Assembly: GCA_036897485.1 (NCBI GenBank)
Contig: JAYMTF010000471.1
Location: forward strand, 1 to 35,736
From: Pelargonium nanum
Taxonomy: Eukaryota; Streptophyta; Magnoliopsida; Geraniales; Geraniaceae
DNA length: 35,736 bases
Direction: 5' to 3'
The notes under the pieces are model-generated. The model was not told the origin of the DNA. It saw only the letters and a program-made list of their open reading frames with translations, and searched no databases. The position numbers were made by a program, and so were the translations under genes. This document shows, in pieces, positions 11,838-20,958 of the stretch (positions are counted from its first letter, which is position 1; each line of letters begins with the position of its first letter).

Positions 11838-12668
11838 AAGAAACACAAGAAAATCTTTTTCTTTGTATGAATGTCTTACCATCATTAATTCTATACCATG
11901 TAAACTTTGACGCCCGTTCGTGTGCTAAAATAGGTACTAACCGAGGTTGGTGAGGTCTGAACTCTAAACTTATTATTCCAAGTAGTCGTTTTCAGTTACT
12001 TTCTTCTTTTCAGGACTCAAAAGTATGAGTCAAGTTGCTTGTTTGCTTGACTATATTGTTCTCATTTCTCATTGTACAGTATTTGAAACTTTTTATGCAT
12101 CTTTGCTTTTCAATTTTCAGGTTTGTCGTTTCCCCGAAGTCAACCCGAGGAATTCGGAATAGAATAAAGTTTCGTATTGTATTCTTTACCTCCTACCTTT
12201 GAGTTCCCGACATTGAAGATGTGACACCATGTAAGTGAATTTGTCATTGTTGTTTTCTTATGAGCCGTAACATTTGATTGTCTGTTCTGCTAGGTCGATA
12301 CTTGATGATACCAAGTACCAAGATCGAGGATGTGAAGATGCGACACCATATAGGTACGTTTCTCTTTGTTACTTGCTCTTGACTTGGAAACATTTTGAGT
12401 GTGCTTGTTACTATGTTGATACTTGATGATACCAAGATCTATGCTCTCGTTTTGTCCTTGTCATTAACCCGGCATCCAAAAAGCTTGTGTCTTTTGCTTT
12501 TGCACGATGAATAGCCATCGAATCTCATTGAATCTTCATTGTTGATGCATAGGTAATTACTAGGTAACCTCTTTGTCCTTATGGTAGTTGCCAATTCTTT
12601 TCATCTTGATTTTTTCTTGATCTCTTAGTTTCGAGTTTGAGTGACGGTTTTGGCGTCTCAGCTTGTTA
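11838..12668. other. Intergenic DNA with a ~120-bp tandem duplication
   Basis: Within 12210-12445 two direct copies about 120 bp apart share GAAGATGyGACACCAT and CTTGATGATACCAAG. No coding sequence was recognised. The segment may be distal trailer or spacer. Confidence 0.4.
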
Positions 12669-13125
12669 TTTATTGGGAAAATGGCAAGTAAAAAGTTGTC
12701 AACTTAGTCCCTGAACTTTTAAAAAGTCAAAATAGTCCATGAATTTGATGTTTTCGGGTCAATTTAGTCCATGTCGTTGGTTGAAGGCTCGGCTGTTTAT
12801 TTATTGGAAAATGGTCAGTCAAAAAGTTATCAACTTAGTCCCTAAACTTTTGAAAAATCAAAATAGTCCATGAACTTGGAGTTTTTGGGTCAATTTAGTC
12901 CATGTTGTTGGTTAAAGTTAGTTGACCCTTAATCTGCTAACATGACGCTAATGCGGCATTTACAATAAATGATCAGATGAAAAAGTATCGACGTGGTGCG
13001 AATGACAGTGCCGTGTCAGTGCCACGGAAACAAAGTTACCGATAATTAGCTCTAACAACCGGTAGAGACTAAATTGACTCCGAAATTGGTGACTTTTCGA
13101 AACTTTATTTTTGACAATTTCTTTT
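12669..13125. mobile_element. Foldback/MULE-like non-autonomous element with duplicated arm
   Basis: Two tandem units of about 130 bp start at 12669 and about 12798. They share TCAACTTAGTCCCTrAACTTTT, AAAATAGTCCATGAA and GGGTCAATTTAGTCCATG. The far end at about 13065-13120 (GACTAAATTGACTCCG through TTTTTGACAATTTC) reads as an inverted, diverged version of the same arm. Inverted outer arms suggest a terminal-inverted-repeat element without coding capacity. I did not find a clean target-site duplication. Confidence 0.5.
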
Positions 13126-14426
13126 TTCAACAATACTATAGTCTCTAGTCTTTAGTACTTGATGATGTTTTTGTGGATTGTGGAAATACTTTTTGGGTTC
13201 AATGTGAAATGTTCCAATTTTTAGCAACTTTGTGAATTGTGATTGTTCTTATGGGAACCAGCCATGAAGATCTTGCCTTTTTTGTTTGATAAATTTGCAG
13301 TCAAAATCTAATGATTAGCAATATCTATGATTTAGTATTTTTCTTATTTGGTGATTTTTAGTGGGTAGATAGGATTTTTGGTGCAGTCTTCATATTTACC
13401 AAAACATGTCAAATTTAGAAACCTTAAACTCTTCACATGAAAGAGATTGGAAGACTTAAAAAACTAGATTTGACTAATTCGGTTCCTGAATTACTTATCT
13501 CTCAAAATAGTCTTTCGACTGTTAAAAATCGATCAAAATAGTAAAAGACGTTAGCTTCGGCTAAATGTCCATAAAAATAAACAATTGAATCTAATGTACA
13601 GTAGATGTTAAAGTCAAACTATTCTAGTCGCCTTTCAATTATAACTAGCAATTTGTGCCTTAACACGAACACGGACAAAATTAGTGTATTTGGACTTTTG
13701 TCACAATTTGTGATCACGTTATGTTTGTGTTGTCTTCTAACACTTTGGCAATCATGTCATGTTCGTGTTGGGCTTCCGCACGCGCTATTAATTAGTCTTT
13801 TTCTGATATGTCCAACACACATAAGGATATAATTGTAAATTGATCATAATAATGTGTCATGCGCGTTGGGTCGCGTTGTGCCAAATGTGTCGGATATCGT
13901 CGTGTCCAACATGTTGATGTAGAATATGTAGGATCATGTTCATGTCAATTGTGTCATATTCGTAGCCATTCATACTTAAACGCTCGTGTTTGGTTATGCA
14001 ACACAACCAATCTTCAGCATGACGCGAACAAGATGTACACGCACGTACAGATTGTCAAGTGACTTTCCAATTCCCAATGGGTATGCTTTGTAGATTTTAC
14101 TTTGGCAGCTAATTTATTTCCACATCCACCCAACAACAACAAGTGGTTGATTCAAATCCTACCTATTTTTCCAAAATTTTGAGTGAGTCTTGGGGAAAAA
14201 ATTTCCCCTGAAATGATTACAAATAATTCATCAAAAAGATAAATCTTGGACTTCAATTTTTAAGGAAATAAAAAATAAATAAAATTAGTGAGACTTTACC
14301 ATTTCTTGATAACAAGAGTCATCTTTGGCTTACCACAAAAATCTACATAGTAAAAAACAAAAAAATAATAGCCATCTCAACCACAAGCACAATCCTCTCT
14401 TTTTCTATGTAATTTCCAAGAATAGT
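13126..14426. other. Intergenic, decayed repeats, no gene seen
   Basis: The stretch 13600-14060 is rich in ACACGAACACG- and CGTGTTGGGC-like words matching the dispersed repeat seen at about 1500-1850 and 34100-34590. No supported coding sequence is present. Confidence 0.5.
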
Positions 14427-14702
14427 TCTCAAATTGGCCCCTAAATTATCATGATTTGATAAATTTGTACCATGAACTAATTTTATGTTGAAATTGTGCC
14501 TCATTTATTGAAAATAGATCACAATGGTTCTCGACGTAAAAATATGATACTTTTGCTATTGTGGTAGTAAAATATAAGATTGGAACTAATATATAACGGT
14601 AACGTTGTAGACTATTCTGTTTGGTTTCAATGATTGAGTGCATAAAATTAGTCCGGGGATTAAATTTGTGAGACCGTAAAAGTCGAGGGACCAATTGGAC
14701 AA
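14427..14702. mobile_element. MITE with long (~58 bp) terminal inverted repeats
   Basis: The left arm CAAATTGGCCCCTAAATT ends at ACTAATTTTATG near 14488. It is the imperfect reverse complement of the right arm, which starts CATAAAATTAGT at 14641 and ends ACCAATTGG near 14699. The arms align over nearly 60 bp with scattered differences. The spacer has no coding potential. Long arms suggest a Mutator-like or foldback MITE. The transcript would form a long hairpin. Confidence 0.65.
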
Positions 14703-16497
14703 ATTTTTATATACTAAAATTTAAGGTGCTCAAAACTTGACTCACATTTTGACAAGATTGAGTCACAAATTAAAATCGATTAAATTCTGAATTAGCTGGA
14801 GAAAACCCACACTAAGCATTTTTATCCACAGTTCGAAGCTTGTTCCAAAACTTGAATTGCGAGCTCTAAAACTTCGATAATTCAATTTTCTAATCCTACT
14901 ATTGAAACATTGGCTTGACTTGTTTTTAGTGAGTGCTATATTGCTATCACTCATTATATAGATTTATGTGGCCATGAGTTTCACACAACACCCAAAAAGC
15001 AAAGACTTTGATTAGATAAAAAACCTAAAACTTTGTACATAAATTTTCTAACTTCTTAAAAGAAGAAGAAGAAGAAAAAGTAAAAAAAGTTGAAGCAGCT
15101 ATTTTTGTTCCATAGATTTGAAGACTTTTTTTGCTTTTGTAAAAGTATGGTACCAATTTCAAATTTACAATTGAGATTTTTTTTCTTTAACAATTGGAAG
15201 ATTTATTTTGAGCCCAACTCATTGGAAAATTGAATTTTGGATTTGTACTTTTATATGACTAAAACCCACAAATATACGGGTCAAATTTCGAAATCCGCAC
15301 TCCATTTTTAAGTTGACAGATCTATAAGTTATGTGCATATGCAATTTATGTTAAATCACACTTCAGCTAGTTTGATCAGTTGAGTTATTTGACAACGTGG
15401 CGTTGTTTAATTCAATAATTTTTTACTAGTTTCATTTGAATTTCAATAACTCGTGGGTGGACACTTGAAATTCAACCCACTTTTTTACGAGTTCAAATTG
15501 CATAAAATAAAATCAATTGATATTGGACTTGCCATTGAAATGGTATGAGTCGGACAAACACGCAAGCCGCACCTATTTTGAGTTGGTTCAAGTATTTTCA
15601 ATCTGAGTCTGACTTAAAACTCGAATTATCAACTCTATTTCATGCAAATTAGTCAATACAAATTGACTATTTTCAAAACCATCAATGATAAATTTTAAAG
15701 CACAAAAATAGAAAGTATAATAATAATATTTCCATCAATCACACCTCTAGCCTTACCATAAATGGATAGTGAGTAAGAAGATTTAGAATAACAAATATCA
15801 TGGAACCATAAAGAAGTTGAAGTGTAGCTTCCATATATAAAAATAATAAATAATAAATAAATAAATAAAATTAATTAATTAATAATTGTGTATGAACTTA
15901 ACTTTCTAGCAGTCCCCAAAAGACCAACACATGATCTATGAGAAAATTCTTCAACTTTAACGTGTGTGACCCAAAAGAATTTATAAATATCAACATTCCA
16001 AAAAGCATGTCATGATCTCATCTTCCACTAATTGGGAGATTTATGACCATTTTTACTATTATTATTTGAAAAATGTTAGAAGATAACCATGAAAATTAGT
16101 CAACAAGGAGATGGATGTTTGATCATCATTGGGTCATGTTTTATTTATTTAATTCTGTATTTATAATACTGTATCAATCTTAGTTTATGCGCATCGCACT
16201 AAGTTTGCGTATTTGATTAAAAGCATGTCATTCACGTCGGCACAAGAGTTTTTTTAGTAAGCATGCCGTTTATTGGGATTGAGTGTCTCTGTCACCGATT
16301 CTCCCGTATCTTTTTCTTGATCTAAATTCACAACAAGCATAGTTTTTTTCTTTTTTAGTAACTCATTGCATCTCACCTTATATTATTCAAACTACTGGTG
16401 TCTCGAATCACTTTGGGTAGATAAAATGCGTTGTTCATAAAACAATTTCAATGTTTTTAGTGGAATCAACTTTTAGTATCCGTCTAGACATTTTCAT
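14703..16497. other. Intergenic, very AT-rich, no gene seen
   Basis: It includes an AAATAATAAATAAATAAAT-type microsatellite around 15840-15887 and many A/T runs. I recognise no coding, RNA gene or regulatory site. Confidence 0.5.
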
Positions 16498-16511
16498 AAC
16501 TGACTTACATT

Positions 16512-16864
16512 TTTTTTATGATAAGCGACATGATAGTAGGCCTACATAGGCATGTGTTTCTCACCCCCTAGTGGGGCGTCACTCAAGTTAGTTGTTAGCT
16601 TTTCTCTTAAACCCATAAATCTTACTCCATACCGTCCGCAAGGAGGCTCGAACCTGACTTACATTTTTTTTATAAGCGACGGGACAACAGCCCTTCAAAG
16701 GCATGTGTTTCTCACTCCCTAGTGGGGGCGTCACCCGAGTTAGTTGTTACCTCTCTCCTTAAATCCATAAATTCCACTCCATACAGTCGGTAAGGAGGCT
16801 CGAACCTGATAGCTCAAAGAAAATCCAAAGCCCATCAACCGCTTGGCATAACATGCCTTGGTAT
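16512..16864 (-). mobile_element. Dimeric SINE (two minus-strand copies) within one target-site duplication
   Basis: Read on the minus strand, the copy at 16864-16664 has a complete body: an A-box-like TATGCCAAGCGGTTGATGG, B-box GGTTCGAGCCTCC, GTGAGAAACACATGCC, and CGTCGCTTATAAAAAAAA at the 3' end. A second copy at about 16655-16512 begins at the B-box and ends with the same tail. The pair is flanked by AACTGACTTACATT (16498-16511) and AACTTATTTACATT (16865-16878), matching at 12 of 14. A third version, AACCTGACTTACATT, lies at the internal junction near 16651. Confidence 0.75.
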
Positions 16865-17043
16865 AACTTATTTACATTGTTTTTACTGTTTCTCGTAATT
16901 TTGTACACTTATTTGTGCAGTTAACTTTGTTTACTTTACTTTTCTTTTTTGATCACATGTTTTCAAACTTGACCACCATGTCCACCACTATCCACCTTCA
17001 TTCCTTTTGTCAAAACTGCCAAAGAACATCCAAAACAAAAAGC

Positions 17044-17051
17044 TATATATA
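17044..17051 (+). promoter_or_regulatory. Candidate TATA box of the kinase gene
   Basis: TATATATA lies 104 bp before the ATG at 17155. The intervening leader is C/A-rich with CACCATCACCACCACCACC, a plausible plant 5' UTR. A start about 30 bp downstream would give a leader near 80 nt. Confidence 0.5.
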
Positions 17052-17154
17052 CATATAGTTGCAACCACTTTGAAATCTACCAATACACCATCACCACCAC
17101 CACCCTATATCTCTCCACCAAACCATACCAAATCCTCCAAAAAAAACCCAAAAA

Positions 17155-20064
17155 ATGGCTCTCAAGAACACATGGAGAACCATAGTCTCAAGTTGCTTCA
17201 AGCCCTCCAAGCACCAACTCTACTCCAAAACCCCAAGAATTGAACAACAAGACTCCAAGCTACAAAGAAGACTTGCTCTCTCAGATTTCAGCAGCAACTT
17301 AGGGTCAAGAATCTCAGTGAGTGACCTCTCAAGCTCTCTCATGATTGGCACAAACCTCCATATCTTCACTCTCAAGGAGCTTCAAGTGGCCACACATGGC
17401 TTCTCCAAGAGCAACTACCTTGGGGAAGGAGGGTTTGGGCCAGTCTACAAAGGGTTTGTTGATGACAAGGCCAAGCCAGGCCTCAAGGCTCAACCTGTTG
17501 CTGTCAAGAAGCTGGACTTGAGTGGCTCTCAAGGGGACAGGGAGTGGCTGGTGAGTAATATTGAACTATATTTATTGGTATTTTTTATAGGCATTATTAT
17601 GCAATACCAACAAAACTTGAAGAGAGGCTCGAACCTGATACATCAAAGGGACCGAGCGCCTTACACCGTTTGTCACAATAGTTGTTGGTAATACTGGTAT
17701 TTAGTGTAGTTTCCTATGAGCTTCCTCGTTAACACCCAATTTGGTTCATACATACTTTTTATAAACAAATAAAAGACCTAAAATGACTCATAAATTTTCA
17801 AATAATTAATTAGTTAAGTGATCTGACGTGTAGTTTAAAATACATTAAACAATTATTTTTATTGAATTATTTTGTTGATGCGATGAATCATGTGAGTCTT
17901 GAGGTGATTATTCTAGTGTTAACTTCGTACAACTTTTTGAGAGAAACACAATAATATTAATGTATCATACATCTTTATTAGACAATATCATCATTTTTAA
18001 CTTTTTAAGCATTATTTTTATGATTTTGAGGAGTTCAATGGGGGCAAAAAGATTTAACCTTAGTTCTCTTTTGTCTTGTTAAGGTTTTGAATGCATGTCA
18101 AAATGTCAAATGTTTGATGGTTGTCCTTGTAAATTTGCAGGCTGAAGTGATATTTCTTGGAGAGTTGAAGCATCCACATCTAGTGAACTTGATCGGATAT
18201 TGTTGTGAAGATGAGCATAGACTTCTAGTCTATGAGTTCTTGGAGAGAGGCAATCTAGAGGACCAATTATTCAGAAGTATGTAACATCTAATTTAATCAT
18301 GTTAAAATATTATGAGTCTGAAAATTGTTATTTTTGTGATTAGAGCTGATAAATGAACCAACTGATCGACCAAGTCAAAAATGCAATAAGACTTTTTTTA
18401 AAAATCAATTTTAGGGTTGTAGCTCATTTTACAAGTAAAATAAGTCTCGAGCAAAAACCGGTAAATGGGTCATGCAAAAAAATTCTATATATTTAGAGTC
18501 AGATCAGTGATAACCAACGTACAATTGACCCATTTGTCAGCTCTAACTATGACACCGAATTTTGTAGAATTTTGAAAATTACAGAATAGAAAAGACAATG
18601 ATTTGTCGATATCAGATGTAAACATTTATGTATTCTTAATAAGTACATTTTTTAGGAATATGAAGATTCTTGGTACTAATGTTTTGAAATTTTTGTTTCT
18701 TGATTTAGGGTTAACAGCAACATTGCCATGGTGCACAAGATTGAAGATTGCTGTTGGAGCTGCAAAAGGCCTAGCTTTCCTTCATGAAGGAGAAAAACCA
18801 GTCATCTATAGAGATTTCAAGGCTTCAAATATCTTGTTAGACGCCGTAAGTTTCACGTTTTTACGGCGTTTGAATTATAATTTTTGTTCAGAAATGAAAA
18901 TTAAGAATACGAGTGATATTCTTATTCTTAGCGTTTGAATTAAAACATTTTGATCGTGAGTATAACTATGTGAATCTCATTTTCGGTATCGTTTTTTAAT
19001 TTTTTTTTTATCCAAAAGTTGTCATTGATCTTGAAAGATTCAAGAAACCAATCAAGAAAATTTATGTTTATTTTCTTGTTTTTTCAGGATTTCAATGCTA
19101 AGGTCTCTGATTTTGGGCTAGCAACAGATGGGCCTGAAGGAGATGACACTCATGTCTCAACAAGAATCATGGGCACAAAAGGCTATGCAGCTCCGGAATA
19201 TATCATGACAGGTAATAACATAACACGAACACGACACAATGAGTTAGAGTTGATAATTTGTGGGTCCGGTTTACACAAAATAGACCTAACTCTATTTTAA
19301 ATAAGGTCAAGTCGGGTTAGTCATGCAAGGTATGTTGGTTTGGTTGGACAATAATTTTCCATACAAACCTGCAACTTGATTCTGTCTAAACACGTTTGTA
19401 ATTGTGAGTCGGGTTAGATCTTTTCAAACTAAAACTTCAAAACAAACTCAAAATTTGACTTAGAATTTGAACTGTCAGCTCCAGTAAGAGTTGTAGAAGT
19501 CACTAACATATAATAATATTGTTGTTTTCAGGTCACTTGACAACCATGAGTGATGTATATAGCTTTGGAGTGGTGCTTTTGGAGCTCCTAACAGGAAGGA
19601 GAGCTGTGGAAACACATAGAGGCCATAGAGAACAAAACCTAGTGGAGTGGGCAAGGCCTATGCTCAAGAACCACCACAAACTTGACCAATTGATGGATTC
19701 AAGTCTTGAAGGCCAATACTCTTCTCAAGGGGCAAAAAGGGCAGCTTTAGTAGCATACAAATGCTTGAGCAACCACCCCAAGTCAAGACCCTCAATGAGT
19801 GATGTGGTCAAGACCTTGGAGCCTCTCATTGACTTGAATTATGATATCCCAATTGGACATTTTGTGTACATTGTGCCTACAGAAGAAGAGAAAGAGGTCA
19901 AACAGGTCGAGAAGCGACGAAAAAGGCACGTGAGAGTACACAAGTTAAGGCGTGGACTCAAGTCGTTGAGAGCTGGAACTGTGTATACTGATTCAGCTTT
20001 GTATAGAATTCTTGGCGCTAGTTTGTATTCTCCTATGAACCAAGTTGGTGAAAGAAGAGCATAG
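17155..20064 (+). CDS. Receptor-like cytoplasmic kinase, subfamily VII (RIPK/PBL-type)
   Basis: This is a Ser/Thr kinase acting at the plasma membrane downstream of receptor kinases, usually in immunity or growth signalling. Exons 17155-17550, 18141-18276, 18709-18845, 19088-19211 and 19532-20064 join to 441 codons plus stop. Visible motifs are the glycine loop [11 protein letters not shown] (residues 90-100), VAVKK with catalytic Lys118, αC Glu134, YRDFKASN with catalytic Asp213, DFG at 231-233, activation segment [20 protein letters not shown], and [18 protein letters not shown]. It looks catalytically competent and of RD type. The N-terminus [14 protein letters not shown] lacks Gly2, so classic N-myristoylation is not expected; Cys14 could be acylated. 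The C-terminal tail is basic. The overall pattern ([18 protein letters not shown], [12 protein letters not shown]) resembles Arabidopsis RIPK and its relatives. Introns 1, 2 and 4 carry SINE or hAT-like insertions. Confidence 0.93.
17620..17680 (-). mobile_element. SINE 5' fragment in kinase intron 1
   Basis: GAGGCTCGAACCTGATACATCAAAGG matches the B-box region of the minus-strand SINE at 16664-16864 (GAGGCTCGAACCTGATAGCTCAAAG). The match fades towards the tRNA-like 5' part, and the 3' body is missing. Confidence 0.6.
18341..18545. mobile_element. hAT-like MITE in kinase intron 2
   Basis: It begins TAGAGCTGATAAATGAACC and ends CCCATTTGTCAGCTCTA, whose reverse complement is TAGAGCTGACAAATGGG. 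This is the YAGRGNTGGCAA-type terminus of plant hAT/Ac-like elements. It is 205 bp without coding capacity. The 8-bp flanks (TTTGTGAT and ACTATGAC) match at only 4 of 8, so the target-site duplication is weak. Confidence 0.65.
19245..19483. mobile_element. hAT-like MITE in kinase intron 4
   Basis: The start TAGAGTTGATAATTTG and end GAACTGTCAGCTCCA are inverted relatives (reverse complement of the end: TGGAGCTGACAGTTC). The flanks CAATGAGT and GTAAGAGT match at 5 of 8. The interior shares 'cgggtta' phrases with the other members. Confidence 0.55.
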
Positions 20065-20506
20065 GAGACATATTGTAGATTTGACTTTTTTTTCATAGTT
20101 TTTTTTTTCATCACATTTTGAGAAATTCAATTTGTGTATTGCTTGGTTGGGGTCTCTTGTATTTGTCTCTTTACTTTTATACAATACAAACACACATGGA
20201 TTAGTTAGAGTTGAGTGTTTCGAGTCTACTTACTACATGTCGAGAACATCAACTTTTAATTTGTACAAATAAATAATATGTAATTACGAGAGGTTGTACA
20301 ATTTAGGTGAGTATTCAAATCTGTTTAAATAAATTCCTTAATTCTTGCTAACATATCAAATACATATCATATCTCATGAATTTACACAATATTTAGTAAC
20401 TATTGCATTACTCAAAATCCAAAATTGAATATGTGAATGCAATCCTCTAGGTTGGTTTATAAGACATTACTTTTTCTTGAAGAGGAATTATAAGACATTA
20501 CTTAGT

Positions 20507-20537
<31 letters not shown>

Positions 20538-20681
20538 GTGTCTATTACTAAGGGGTAGAGTAAGAGATTTAAACAAAACATACACAAACGAATGCAAATT
20601 GACTCGTTAAAAGTACACCATCTCGGGAATAAGGTTTGGAATTCCTAAGAGAACACAAAAGGAAAACAGTATTTACTCAAG
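20065..20681. other. Convergent intergenic spacer with a 28-nt poly(A) tract
   Basis: It contains the kinase 3' trailer and an uninterrupted A run at 20510-20537. Two short direct copies of TATAAGACATTACTT flank the tract on its left. No gene is seen. On the minus strand this is downstream of the nucleoporin gene. Confidence 0.5.
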
Positions 20682-20844
20682 TAGAGCTGGCAATTTGGCC
20701 CCGTACAAGCGGGCACTCATAATCGAATTCACATTTTTGCGGGTCAGGTAAACCGACACGTGGCTGAAACCCGATTTCATTCCGGAATGGGCATTTCACC
20801 CCAATCCCGGAAAACCCGACCCAAAACCTGAATTGACACATCTA
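20682..20844. mobile_element. hAT-like MITE downstream of the CG1-type gene
   Basis: It begins TAGAGCTGGCAATTTGG and ends GAATTGACACATCTA (reverse complement TAGATGTGTCAATTC). The interior has CGGGTCAGGTAAACCGACACG. TACTCAAG lies immediately left and TACCTCAAG three bases beyond the right end, consistent with a diverged duplication of the insertion site. Confidence 0.6.
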
Positions 20845-20958
20845 GTCTACCTCAAGTTACCTTATGAACTATGCAACTTCAGATTATAAAGTGAGTGAAT
20901 TAATGAAACAACTGAACTACTTGTGAAAACATCTCTGAAGAGGTTGATTGAAAAGTAG

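Noticed and set aside
14136-14170. tRNA-like phrase GTGGTTGATTCAAATCCTACC
   Set aside because: Only a T-loop-like word is present. No acceptor stem, D arm or anticodon arm could be placed around it.
20510-20537. Poly(A) run as a possible retrogene tail
   Set aside because: No processed gene copy or target-site duplication adjoins it; it looks like a simple A tract.
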